A stretch of 64,000 bases of DNA from a virus: IMG/VR virus record IMGVR_UViG_3300033145_000777, positions 1 to 64,000 of that record; one strand, given 5' to 3'. A program made the translations under genes and the position numbers. The notes under the pieces were generated by a model. That model had not been told where the DNA came from, made no database searches, and was given only the letters and a program-made list of their open reading frames with translations. Below are positions 49,454 to 56,787 of the stretch, piece by piece; the stretch's first letter is position 1; each line of letters opens with the position of its first letter.

Positions 49454-50358
49454 TCGAGTACCCAGCAAAAATCATAGGATTCGATAAACACGGTTTTCTA
49501 AAAGTAGAAAGGGAGTATCAAAAAACTTTCTTTGATAACCCTTCTCTGCTGTTTGATGGAGCTATTGCTATACACTCTGAAATACCTGTTCCGTTGTCTC
49601 AATTCAGAATTGACCTTCTATTCAAGGACATTGAAAATAACTTTCTGTTAATAGAACTTAAAATATGCAATGATCAGCAATCTTTTGAGGCTGTTAAGAC
49701 AAATGGTCTCAATCAGATTGGTAGATACCTGAATAAGATTGATGACTTCAACGCTTTATTTAATGTGCATGTTACTGTAATTCCTTACCTTGTAATAATA
49801 TCAAAATGCAACCAAGTTATGGTTCATGAAGGAAAAAACCATAAACCAAAAAAGCATCATATTAATCAAGAAGCATATCTTGAATGGAACACAAAAAAAT
49901 ATCACAAAAATGGAGAATTAGTAATACTTGATGGGTTAATCACAAAACAGAAGAAAAAACTCAGAAACCTAAAACGACTAATCAAAAAGACAGAGACAAG
50001 AGCCTTAAGGTTAACAGAAATTGAGGAACTAAAAATAGAGAAACTGAAAAACTCTAGTGACGGGTTTATTGTAGATTTAATAGAGAAAATTGACAAAGGA
50101 GAAGATATACTTCTCTCTACTGCTACTGGAAAAAACATAAACGTTGTTAAAAACCTGTTATCACAGGCAGGAATACCTTATCTTTCTGAATCCAAAACAG
50201 GGTACAATTTTAATGATCCTGAGTTAAACGAAAACAACGTTGTTCACTTCTTCTTTTCATACATTAACTTGCCCTCTATTGTATTACCCATTCTTGAATC
50301 AGTATCCAATCTAAGATATTTTAGTTTCAATAATACAAGGGAAATACTACAAGCCTGA
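49417..50358 (+). CDS. NucS-like endonuclease domain protein
   Basis: TTG 49417 start, 313 aa. The segment RIDLLFKDIENNFLLIELK and the later LNQIGRYLNK reproduce the D...ExK and Q..RY motifs of NucS/DUF91 PD-(D/E)xK nucleases, which cut branched or mismatched DNA in archaea. The C-terminal half (helix-rich, with ATGKNINVVKNLLSQAGIPY) is unassigned. Strongly AT-rich, so probably acquired recently together with the RHH gene. Confidence 0.7.
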   Translation: MDSRESDGKIRVIEYPAKIIGFDKHGFLKVEREYQKTFFDNPSLLFDGAIAIHSEIPVPLSQFRIDLLFKDIENNFLLIELKICNDQQSFEAVKTNGLNQIGRYLNKIDDFNALFNVHVTVIPYLVIISKCNQVMVHEGKNHKPKKHHINQEAYLEWNTKKYHKNGELVILDGLITKQKKKLRNLKRLIKKTETRALRLTEIEELKIEKLKNSSDGFIVDLIEKIDKGEDILLSTATGKNINVVKNLLSQAGIPYLSESKTGYNFNDPELNENNVVHFFFSYINLPSIVLPILESVSNLRYFSFNNTREILQA

Positions 50359-50361
50359 TTA

Positions 50362-50413
50362 TTTCAGTCCCTAAATCTTTTATATGGTTCAAGGTAATAA
50401 GTACTGACTCAAA
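50362..50413 (+). promoter_or_regulatory. Archaeal promoter, conserved viral type (TTTTATATGG subtype)
   Basis: TCCCTAAATCTTTTATATGG, then GTACTGACTCAAA before ATG 50414. Shares its TATA form with the promoters at 51912, 53208 and 59246. Confidence 0.8.
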
Positions 50414-50851
50414 ATGGTAGATATAAGGAAAGACTACATAGGAACCTTGACTCAACATGTTCCTAATGGTGAGGACATATTTCATGGTGTTCTCTGTGAT
50501 ACTGCATTCAACAAAAGGGAAGCAATAGCAAACCTTGCATATTTATTCAACGAGTTCCTTCCAGACTCAATCGGAGTTGTGACTGTTGTACAGGAATCCC
50601 TGATGGAGGAGGGACTTAAGCGAAACTGCTCAAATTGTGGACACTTTGACTGTAACAACGACAAGGAGTACGAACATGAGTACCCAGAGGGAAGCGCGGG
50701 AAAATGTGGACACCCTGAAGGCTTGGATCACATCGAGGACGGCGATACTATTTGGAGTGAGCTTCAGTGCAGTGTGTTCATAGCAGATGAAATGCTAGTG
50801 GAGTTCGCTCAAGAAGCGCGCAAGAGGACAGAGTATCAGAGGAGTCATTAG
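50414..50851 (+). CDS. Cys-rich early protein, 145 aa
   Basis: The start is fixed by the promoter. CSNCGHFDCNN, GKCGHPEG and QCSVF give a multi-Cys metal site in the C-terminal half. The N-terminal half is alpha/beta. Not recognised. Confidence 0.65.
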   Translation: MVDIRKDYIGTLTQHVPNGEDIFHGVLCDTAFNKREAIANLAYLFNEFLPDSIGVVTVVQESLMEEGLKRNCSNCGHFDCNNDKEYEHEYPEGSAGKCGHPEGLDHIEDGDTIWSELQCSVFIADEMLVEFAQEARKRTEYQRSH

Positions 50852-51100
50852 ATGGAAAGCTTAACTCGCCCTGAACTGATGCGCCTAACAGTGCTTTATA
50901 GCAACTATGTTATGGAGTACCCAGATACTCATGGACCCGGATGCTACCCTGTCTGTGTGCAAGAGTTCTACATGAACGAGTATCAAGACCTCTTAGCTGA
51001 GGCTGAGAATAAAGGCTGTGAGGGGTGCGGGATGCTACCCGATAAACCTAAGGCATGTTGGGTTGGTTGCCCAGGATTAGAGGTGTCAAAGAGTGAATGA
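50852..51100 (+). CDS. Cys-rich protein, 82 aa
   Basis: Follows the previous stop without a gap. GCYPVC, GCEGCGM and ACWVGC provide six Cys. Likely binds zinc. Confidence 0.6.
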   Translation: MESLTRPELMRLTVLYSNYVMEYPDTHGPGCYPVCVQEFYMNEYQDLLAEAENKGCEGCGMLPDKPKACWVGCPGLEVSKSE

Positions 51101-51422
51101 TGTAAGGATCATCAAAACCTATGACCGTAAAGTGGGGAAACTCATTTTCAAGGGAAAGCATAGGCACAATGAGCTTGTGCCAGAGGTGGCTTTCATCCAA
51201 GATGGATCAGACCATGATGAAGCTCCATACATTCTGTATGGCCGGGATCATGATAACTACCACTTAGCGACACCTGCGAACCTTGGACGGTTAGCCAACC
51301 TCCGAGTGCTTGATGAGGAGATTGAGCAGATTAAAAAGAAAATGGAAATCATCATCTCAGGTATGACTGACCCAATCTACGCTGAAAGCTACTGGAAACA
51401 CGCAACCCCTGAGGTGCTGTAA
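51093..51422 (+). CDS. Hypothetical protein, 109 aa
   Basis: GTG start, 8-bp overlap. Beta N-terminus and a C-terminal helix (LDEEIEQIKKKMEIII). Not recognised. Confidence 0.55.
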   Translation: MNDVRIIKTYDRKVGKLIFKGKHRHNELVPEVAFIQDGSDHDEAPYILYGRDHDNYHLATPANLGRLANLRVLDEEIEQIKKKMEIIISGMTDPIYAESYWKHATPEVL

Positions 51423-51425
51423 ATA

Positions 51426-51656
51426 ATGAAGTGTCATGAAGAGTTAAAGAAAATGCCTGATACAAGGCACCTTATCAAGAAAGGCGACACTGCATACGCA
51501 TTATTCTTCCCCTGCCATAACTGGTTTAAAGGAGAAGTTCTTGAAAACGAGGAGGGGCTCTATATTGTCTGTGAAACAGATGGAGAAGAGATCGTATCTG
51601 TAGGGTATATAGAGAATGCGTATCACGCTATACTAGCAACCCCAGAGCCGATCTAA
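51426..51656 (+). CDS. Hypothetical protein, 76 aa
   Basis: Beta-rich (KKGDTAYALFFPCHNWFKGE), resembling a small SH3-like barrel. Coupled to neighbours. Not recognised. Confidence 0.55.
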   Translation: MKCHEELKKMPDTRHLIKKGDTAYALFFPCHNWFKGEVLENEEGLYIVCETDGEEIVSVGYIENAYHAILATPEPI

Positions 51657-51902
51657 TTGAATGGTGCGCGTCTGTATCTGAAACTCATCGCTTCATTGGA
51701 TAGAATGGAAAAACTTTGCAGGGATCATGATAGCTACTCGAAGGATATGGTCTTAGATACTTATCGATTTCAATTAGAGGAAGAACTTGATACAACGAGG
51801 ATAGAAACTCCTTTAGTCCAACTCTCAAGCAGTTGGATCGAGGTAGGTCCTTTTCGTTTTCATCTAAGCTCCTGTAATGAAGACCATTATTTCCGTACAT
51901 AA
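51657..51902 (+). CDS. Hypothetical protein, 81 aa
   Basis: TTG start at the previous stop. Helical, then a beta end. Last gene before the next promoter; an oligo-T (CCCCTTTT) follows, possibly terminating. Confidence 0.5.
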   Translation: MNGARLYLKLIASLDRMEKLCRDHDSYSKDMVLDTYRFQLEEELDTTRIETPLVQLSSSWIEVGPFRFHLSSCNEDHYFRT

Positions 51903-51911
51903 CCCCTTTTA

Positions 51912-51963
51912 TTTCAACCCATAAATCTTTTATATGGTTCAAGTTTAGATATATTGACCCAAA
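51912..51963 (+). promoter_or_regulatory. Archaeal promoter ending in a TTG start
   Basis: CCCATAAATCTTTTATATGG and ATATTGACCCAAA, followed by TTG instead of ATG. The conserved block shows that TTG 51964 is the true start. Confidence 0.8.
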
Positions 51964-52191
51964 TTGGAAAAAGTAGTAACCAAAACTAGAAGCCCAGAAC
52001 TCATTATGACTGATTGCCCACAGAACCCTGAGGGCTTCAAGTTTGAGGACTGTAAGACTTGTCCCATGTGTGTGAGCTGGAAAAAGCTTTATGGAGACAC
52101 ATTCGAGGTTGTGTGCAAGAACCTCACTGAAAAGGAGATCAAGTTGCTCCCTGAACCATCAAAAGATGTGGAGTACGAATCAGCATGGTAG
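51964..52191 (+). CDS. Cys-rich early protein, 75 aa, TTG start
   Basis: The start is defined by the promoter. DCPQNPEGF, DCKTCPMCVSW and VVCK give five or six Cys ligands. Not recognised. Confidence 0.65.
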   Translation: MEKVVTKTRSPELIMTDCPQNPEGFKFEDCKTCPMCVSWKKLYGDTFEVVCKNLTEKEIKLLPEPSKDVEYESAW

Positions 52192-52559
52192 AACTTAGCG
52201 TAAGAACGGAAAACCTGGAAGACCTGATTGAGTTTGTACAACACCACCTCATAGAAAAACTACGAGAAGGATACACATCTGGTTATGAGGGTGGCAAACT
52301 TTGGTGGGATTTGAAAAAGGAGGGAGACAGAATAATGAAGTTTACTGAAGTAGAGAAAATGGAAAACGGGGCAATCCTGACTTTCAAGAGACACTTGACT
52401 GAGGGTGAGGTAGGCCCCGATGATGATCACATACCTTACGGTCTCAGTATGGGTGGAAAAGGGTTCTACGTCATGTTGGATGGGAAGACCTACCTCATGA
52501 CTTGGAAGGATTTTGTTGAAGGCGCGTACTTACAGCTGAGGAAGGATCATCCACGATGA
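52185..52559 (+). CDS. Hypothetical protein, 124 aa
   Basis: Overlaps the previous gene by 7 bp. Alpha then beta, with a GEVGPDDDHIPYGLSMGG loop. Not recognised. Confidence 0.55.
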   Translation: MVELSVRTENLEDLIEFVQHHLIEKLREGYTSGYEGGKLWWDLKKEGDRIMKFTEVEKMENGAILTFKRHLTEGEVGPDDDHIPYGLSMGGKGFYVMLDGKTYLMTWKDFVEGAYLQLRKDHPR

Positions 52560-52774
52560 GCTTTGATCATAGATTCGGACTCGGTATTGGAGGGAGCTAC
52601 GAGGACCCGTACATACCGCCTTGTTGTGATGACTGTGCCGAAGACTGTGACCCGAATTATCCCTGCAAGACCATGATGGACTTCAACAAAAATCAAGCAG
52701 AAAACATGCCTGTTCAGGAACCTCCAGTACCTGAAGATCGTGGCCTGGATGAACGGTGGGAGGGAGAGATATAA
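52556..52774 (+). CDS. Cys/Asp-rich protein, 72 aa
   Basis: PPCCDDCAEDCDPNYPC holds five Cys close together. Acidic, Pro-rich end. Possibly metal-binding. Confidence 0.55.
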   Translation: MSFDHRFGLGIGGSYEDPYIPPCCDDCAEDCDPNYPCKTMMDFNKNQAENMPVQEPPVPEDRGLDERWEGEI

Positions 52775-53037
52775 TGACTTGGACGAGACACAAAGATATG
52801 GAAGGAGGAGCAGTAAAGAGGTGGCTTCATAACCCGGAAGTGGGGGTCATCTCAGTTGTCACAGGAAATGACGATTACAAACTGAAAAGCATAGACGGGG
52901 AAATCAGATATGTGTTCAACGACAGATGCTTCTCAATTCCCTGTACTCTAAGAGTAGTCGCTAAGATGCCTGACTCCGAGATTATCAAGGTAGCTGAGAG
53001 AAGTCACAAGGAAATAATAGCCTTAATTGTGGAGTAA
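52774..53037 (+). CDS. Hypothetical protein, 87 aa
   Basis: ATG 52774 overlaps the previous stop by one base, preferred over ATG 52756. Beta-rich (EVGVISVVTGND, GEIRYVFNDRCF) with a final helix. Not recognised. Confidence 0.55.
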   Translation: MTWTRHKDMEGGAVKRWLHNPEVGVISVVTGNDDYKLKSIDGEIRYVFNDRCFSIPCTLRVVAKMPDSEIIKVAERSHKEIIALIVE

Positions 53038-53045
53038 CCCTGACT

Positions 53046-53207
53046 ATGCCTTATCACCCTAAGATTCATAGATGCGTCGATGATGATCATCAACAGGTGT
53101 GTTATTGGGCTGAGAACTACAAGGGAGTAATTTACTGCTCCAAATTCTGTGGCGATGTTATGCAGCCAGCTAAACTACGATGGTGCTCAGGGTTTAAAGA
53201 AACCTGA
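53046..53207 (+). CDS. Small zinc-binding protein, 53 aa
   Basis: HRCVDD, VCYW and YCSKFCGD provide four or five ligands. Ends at the next promoter. Confidence 0.5.
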   Translation: MPYHPKIHRCVDDDHQQVCYWAENYKGVIYCSKFCGDVMQPAKLRWCSGFKET

Positions 53208-53257
53208 TTCAGTCCCTAAATCTTTTATATGCTCAAGGTAAGGTAGTACTGACCTAA
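53208..53257 (+). promoter_or_regulatory. Archaeal promoter of the PCNA operon
   Basis: TCCCTAAATCTTTTATATGC and GTACTGACCTAA before ATG 53258, the start of a 14-codon leader frame and not of PCNA itself. Confidence 0.8.
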
Positions 53258-53302
53258 ATGGTAATAAAAAATCAAAACATATTATGGGAGGAAGCTCAGT
53301 GA
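53258..53302 (+). CDS. 14-codon leader frame upstream of PCNA
   Basis: The ATG sits where the conserved promoter always puts a start codon. It encodes MVIKNQNILWEEAQ and stops at 53300-53302, overlapping the PCNA start (GTG 53299). The arrangement suggests translational coupling: ribosomes ending here could reinitiate on PCNA. Real expression is inferred, not shown. Confidence 0.5.
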   Translation: MVIKNQNILWEEAQ

Positions 53303-54048
53303 GCTTCTTTGAATACTGTAATCTCAAGGAGTTCGGGATGCTAATGGATTGTGTTCGATCTGTTATTGAGCAACCCGTTATGACGATAAACGAGGAAGGA
53401 ATACACTGCATGGGTATGGACCCTAGCCACGTAGCTATGATGGAGTTTAAACTTCCAGCAACAGCATTCACCAAATTCCAGCCCTTCGGTGAGGACGTTC
53501 TATGGGATATTGACTCGATGAAGAGAAAGCTGTTCAAGAAAGCCAAGATCACTGAAACCCTCACATTCAGGAACCTGATCACTAAAAAGGTGTTGGAATG
53601 GACGAGGAGTGAGCAACACCTCAACAGGGTCAAGCGTTTCCCATACATTGACCCACTTAAAGAGGAGGTGCCCTCACCGAAGATTAGATGGCAAGGCATA
53701 GTGAGGATTGCTTCAACCCCTTTAATCACAGCACTAGAAGACTTCGATGAACACGTATTCTTTTCGCTGGACAAAGATGTCTTCAGCTTATCCGAGCTAA
53801 CCGATGTGTCTGAGGATGAAACGCCTTGGGATAAGGATAACAACTCAATCCTCGAAATGACTCAACTAACTGAAGAACCTGTAAAGTCTGCGTACAGTGC
53901 TGTGTTTCTGCTCGATATAATGAGACCTCTAAGAAAAGTAGCTGAGGTGGTCAAGCTCTCATTCACAACTAGTATGCCTACGCTAATAGAAGCTGAGCTC
54001 CCCCAAGGAACGATAAAGTACTGGCTGGCTCCATGTATAGGACTATGA
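53299..54048 (+). CDS. pcn: PCNA sliding clamp
   Basis: GTG 53299 is chosen because GGGAGG at 53286-53291 is 7 bases upstream; ATG 53284 would lack a site. 249 aa, the usual length for archaeal and eukaryotic PCNA. MGMDPSHVAMMEFKLP is the hallmark PCNA segment, and the C-terminus (PQGTIKYWLAPCIG) fits the final strand with its L-A-P-x-I/C-G signature. It would tether a polymerase, nuclease or ligase to DNA in viral replication. A clear sign of an archaeal host. Confidence 0.92.
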   Translation: MSFFEYCNLKEFGMLMDCVRSVIEQPVMTINEEGIHCMGMDPSHVAMMEFKLPATAFTKFQPFGEDVLWDIDSMKRKLFKKAKITETLTFRNLITKKVLEWTRSEQHLNRVKRFPYIDPLKEEVPSPKIRWQGIVRIASTPLITALEDFDEHVFFSLDKDVFSLSELTDVSEDETPWDKDNNSILEMTQLTEEPVKSAYSAVFLLDIMRPLRKVAEVVKLSFTTSMPTLIEAELPQGTIKYWLAPCIGL

Positions 54049-54389
54049 CTAAAATGATTTCAAAGAAAAAACTGATGGAAGGAACAATCGAGGAAAAAGT
54101 CCTGTATCTCAGGACCCCATACAATAGACTGAATCCACTACATGAGGCAGAAATGCTTCAAGAGATCATGGATACAGTGCCTGAGGTAAAGACTCAGAGA
54201 GACCTTGCAAAATACCTGAACTGGCCGGAATCAACGATCAGTATCCACATCAAGATACTGAAGCACCTTGACCCTGCGATCAAGAAACACCTCAACGAAA
54301 CGGTTGAGACGCCCACAGCCTACACACTCTACGCAATATCGAAACTACCAAAACCTGAACAACTAGCCGCTTATGATGCTAGGACATAA
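54045..54389 (+). CDS. ParB-type helix-turn-helix protein
   Basis: ATG 54045 overlaps the PCNA stop. RDLAKYLNWPESTISIHIKIL is the HTH of the ParB/KorB central domain, and LRTPYNRLNPLHEAEML fits the preceding helices. The N-terminal ParB nuclease/CTPase domain is absent. Likely a DNA-binding regulator or partition-like protein. Confidence 0.65.
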   Translation: MTKMISKKKLMEGTIEEKVLYLRTPYNRLNPLHEAEMLQEIMDTVPEVKTQRDLAKYLNWPESTISIHIKILKHLDPAIKKHLNETVETPTAYTLYAISKLPKPEQLAAYDART

Positions 54390-54396
54390 ATGATTG

Positions 54397-54834
54397 ATGC
54401 TTATGGATGCTATTGATCGCTATGAAAACCTCATCAGCAAGGTTCTGGGGGTAATTCATAGTAACAAGCATAGTATGGACACGCAGGTCCTCATGGTTAT
54501 GAAAACAACTGTGCGTCAAGCAATGAAGGATTACCTGTTTGAGAACAGAAACCCCTTTGAGGTTGACTACCAGGGCAAGATAGATGCGGTGGACTTAATT
54601 TTTAATGTACTCAAAGAACACGAAAAGAACCTAGATACCCTGATTAATAACCTTGATAATACAACCTCTGGGATTGACAAATTGACAATCAACCAAGCCG
54701 TCAGGGATCGAGTCCGGGTTGGAGCCGTTCATAGGGTCACAATTAAAGAATTTGAAACAGGGACTTGGCTGATAAAGGACGTATATCTTAGAAAAGATGG
54801 ATCAGTAGGGGCTGTATCCCTGTCTGTACAATGA
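54397..54834 (+). CDS. Hypothetical protein, 145 aa
   Basis: Start at ATG 54397 (TTG 54394 and ATG 54403 also possible). Helical in the first two thirds, beta at the end (VRVGAVHRVTIKEFETGTWL). Not recognised. Confidence 0.55.
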   Translation: MLMDAIDRYENLISKVLGVIHSNKHSMDTQVLMVMKTTVRQAMKDYLFENRNPFEVDYQGKIDAVDLIFNVLKEHEKNLDTLINNLDNTTSGIDKLTINQAVRDRVRVGAVHRVTIKEFETGTWLIKDVYLRKDGSVGAVSLSVQ

Positions 54835-54847
54835 GGAGGAATGAAAA

Positions 54848-55021
54848 ATGCCTGAAATTGATCTTGGGTTCTGCCCACGATGTAAAAGCGATTGGCCGAT
54901 GATGACAAGGGTTGTCTATGGTGTGAAGTTCTGTCACCTTTGTTCCTTTGAAGTGGAAGAGAATCGTCATGAGCGTGAACGATGGGTACAGTGGGCTAAG
55001 GACTACGCAAAGGAGAAATGA
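54848..55021 (+). CDS. Zinc-ribbon protein, 57 aa
   Basis: FCPRCKSDW and FCHLCSFE form a classical four-Cys ribbon, followed by a charged helix. GAGGA upstream. Possibly transcription-related. Confidence 0.6.
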   Translation: MPEIDLGFCPRCKSDWPMMTRVVYGVKFCHLCSFEVEENRHERERWVQWAKDYAKEK

Positions 55022-55023
55022 AA

Positions 55024-55182
55024 ATGGCTGACATAATTATTGATTATAAAGGAAACTGTCCCAACTGCGATAGGTCAGACTTTGAGGTTGTCGATGAGTT
55101 TGGAGAGGAACTTCAATGGATCAAATGTCGTTATTGTAGCGAACCCATTCACACTGAAAACGGAAAGATTGTGGAGGAATGA
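55024..55182 (+). CDS. Zinc-ribbon protein, 52 aa
   Basis: NCPNCDRSD and KCRYCSEP, with strands between, as in TFIIS/TFB-type ribbons. Two bases after the previous stop. Confidence 0.6.
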   Translation: MADIIIDYKGNCPNCDRSDFEVVDEFGEELQWIKCRYCSEPIHTENGKIVEE

Positions 55183-55392
55183 ATGATGCCGTCGCCAGCT
55201 CAGTTACGAAACAAAAGGATAAAGAAACTCGTAGAATATGGTAAGGAGTCAGGGCTCCTAGAAAATTGGGTGAACATCTATGATAGCCTGTTCACGAAAG
55301 CGAAGAAGCTGTATCCGACAGTTGCAAGAAACACACTTCAGACGTATGCTAGAGCAGCGTACAGTATTCTTGAATCTGAACGAAACCCATAA
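55183..55392 (+). CDS. Hypothetical helical protein, 69 aa
   Basis: Follows the previous stop without a gap. Three predicted helices, basic (AQLRNKRIKKLVEYGKESG, TLQTYARAAYSILE). Last gene before the non-coding region. Confidence 0.55.
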   Translation: MMPSPAQLRNKRIKKLVEYGKESGLLENWVNIYDSLFTKAKKLYPTVARNTLQTYARAAYSILESERNP

Positions 55393-55424
55393 TCTTAATT
55401 CCAACCATGACAAATAATAGATAG

Positions 55425-55474
55425 CCCGGTAGCAAAAGGGATTCTCCGTGTTTGCCATTTGGGTCACTACCGGG
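55425..55474 (+). terminator. Stem-loop after the gene, possible terminator or small RNA
   Basis: CCCGGTAG at 55425-55432 pairs exactly with CTACCGGG at 55467-55474. A competing stem, GTCAC with GTGAC, lies at 55463-55478. No oligo-T follows directly, so it may be a processed 3' end or a small RNA rather than a terminator. Confidence 0.4.
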
Positions 55475-55508
55475 TGACTTCAATTTGGGATCTAAATAAC
55501 CGACCAAC

Positions 55509-55553
55509 TTTTGCCCATAAACTTTATATAAGTATTCTGTACAAGAAGGTATG
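55509..55553 (+). promoter_or_regulatory. Archaeal promoter of the structured RNA
   Basis: CCCATAAACTTTATATAAG at about 55514-55532 is the same core as the protein-gene promoters, but the downstream GACCCAAAATG block is replaced by GGTATGGAACC. Transcription should start near 55551-55556. There is no suitable coding frame downstream. Confidence 0.8.
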
Positions 55554-56174
55554 GAACCAAATAACCACCTGAAGGGGAAACCCCTCTCATGGATGGCTTG
55601 GTTCTGGGATGGAAACATCTCATAGGGCGAGCACATTCCTGAAAGTTCACCTCCTTAGGGAAGTCTTGGAAACATGGCAAAGATGGAATTGAATTAATTA
55701 AGCTGATTGATTCTGCTCTTCCCTTCATACTCCCTATATGGGCTCCGAGTCGCTCAAAAAATGGGAAGGTGGTATCCCGCCTTCTCCGGTTAGAGCACCA
55801 GAACGCAAATGCTTCTGGAGGTCCACTCAAAGGTGCTAAAAGCATCCAAAACCTGAGAGTGAGAACGTCTAAGTCAGAATGGATGCTGGCTTAGAAGGTG
55901 CATGAGGATTGCGAACCGTCTCCTCCTCGGGTGCCAATTCACGCTTCCTGCCAGAGGAATACCGACCAGCTTCGGCTGTTAGGGTAACTGGCATCTCCCC
56001 CTTGGTGGAATCGGGGGGAGATTTACTATCCAACAGGAATGGATACGGAGTCACGGGTGACTCTGTCTCAATGTGAGTAAACAAAAAACCCAGTAGGGGT
56101 GGTTCCTGCCACTCCTACGAACTTTAATCTCCCCCAAGAGCGAGAAGAGGAACTCGGTAAAATACCTCATTATT
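55554..56174 (+). ncRNA. Large structured non-coding RNA, about 600 nt
   Basis: A gap of nearly 780 bp without a plausible gene, with its own promoter and a tRNA at its 3' end. Stems that can be read directly: GAACCA/TGGTTC (55554-55559/55599-55604) enclosing AGGGG-AAA-CCCCT; GAAGGTGG-TATC-CCGCCTTC (55765-55784); CCAGAA/TTCTGG (55798-55818); GCATCC/GGATGC (55842-55886); TGCCAG/CTGGCA (55949-55993) with CAGC-TTCG-GCTG inside; ATCTCCCCC/GGGGGAGAT (55993-56022); GAGTCAC/GTGACTC (56048-56063); a 10-bp stem at 56093-56118. It is not recognisable as RNase P or SRP RNA. In size, complexity and tRNA linkage it resembles the phage-borne GOLLD/ROOL class, without visible sequence identity to them. Confidence 0.7.
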
Positions 56175-56259
56175 GTCCGGTTCGCCTAATCTGGTGGGGC
56201 AGTAGTCTTGAAAACTACTGAGCTTGCTCATACAGGTTCAAATCCTGTACCGGACGCCA
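56175..56259 (+). tRNA. tRNA-Ser (UGA)
   Basis: The acceptor stem GTCCGGT/ACCGGAC pairs fully. The anticodon loop CTTGAAA has anticodon TGA (56209-56211), flanked by GTAGT/ACTAC. A long variable arm with GAGC...GCTC-type pairing marks it as class II. The T stem is ACAGG/CCTGT around TTCAAAT; the discriminator is G and CCA is encoded. It reads UCA serine codons. Confidence 0.92.
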
Positions 56260-56260
56260 A

Positions 56261-56270
56261 CTTTTTATTT
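56261..56270 (+). terminator. Oligo-T terminator after the tRNA
   Basis: CTTTTTATTT directly follows the CCA end, the usual archaeal oligo-T terminator. It touches the next promoter. Confidence 0.55.
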
Positions 56271-56319
56271 TAGCCCATAAACTTTATATAAGTTTCTAGC
56301 ATAGATAGTTTGACCCAAA
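56269..56319 (+). promoter_or_regulatory. Archaeal promoter, conserved viral type
   Basis: CCATAAACTTTATATAAG through TTTGACCCAAA. Identical over about 50 bp to the promoter at 20234-20283, 36 kb away. Confidence 0.85.
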
Positions 56320-56733
56320 ATGCCAATCATCATTCCCATCATTGAAGGCGAGGTATACTGCGACGGCATGATATGCGTGAGTGCATACAAGAACATCGAG
56401 AAAAGAAAGGCTTGTCCTGACCGGAACACAGGAATGCTCTGTGGCGGTAAAATGAGGGACGTCTATAAGGATGAGGTAGATGTAGAGATTGAATCTTATC
56501 CTGATCTCAACGTCAACATTCACAGGAAAATTAGGTTAGTTAGGTCTGAGGGAAGTTTCGAGGTTCTGTTTAATTACTCAGTACATTGGGATAAGGATGA
56601 TGGCATGTTGACTGGCTCTATTTCAAGTTTCATGGAAAGAACTGATACCTTAGACGAGGCTATCGCTCTGGTTGATACTATGACTGATCAGGTTAAAGTA
56701 CGAGCAGTTCGATCCCGTAAAGCAGGAATATAA
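56320..56733 (+). CDS. Hypothetical early protein, 137 aa
   Basis: The start is fixed by the promoter. ACPDRNTGMLCGG holds a Cys pair; the rest is beta-rich with a helix near the end. Not recognised. Confidence 0.65.
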   Translation: MPIIIPIIEGEVYCDGMICVSAYKNIEKRKACPDRNTGMLCGGKMRDVYKDEVDVEIESYPDLNVNIHRKIRLVRSEGSFEVLFNYSVHWDKDDGMLTGSISSFMERTDTLDEAIALVDTMTDQVKVRAVRSRKAGI

Positions 56734-56736
56734 ATC

Positions 56737-56787
56737 TTTAGCCCATAAACTTTATTAAAGTATCATGCATAGTTAGTTTGACCCAAA
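56737..56787 (+). promoter_or_regulatory. Archaeal promoter, conserved viral type (TTATTAAAG variant)
   Basis: CCATAAACTTTATTAAAG, GCATAGTTAG and TTTGACCCAAA before ATG 56788. Closest to the promoter at 14521. Confidence 0.85.

Noticed and set aside
53187-53843. Minus-strand open frame of 218 codons opposite PCNA
   Set aside because: The + strand frame encodes a clear PCNA; the antisense translation has no recognisable motif.
55492-55845. Minus-strand frames within the structured RNA region
   Set aside because: Compositionally odd, no start context, and the region is explained by palindromic stems, which tend to keep both strands open.
55554-56174. RNase P RNA, SRP RNA or a self-splicing intron
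   Set aside because: None of the conserved cores (for example the SRP GNAR loop motif or a group II domain V hairpin) could be read in the sequence, and there is no reverse transcriptase or interrupted gene around it.
56175-56259. Selenocysteine tRNA
   Set aside because: The loop places TGA, not TCA, at the anticodon, and the acceptor stem is 7 bp; this is an ordinary class II tRNA-Ser.
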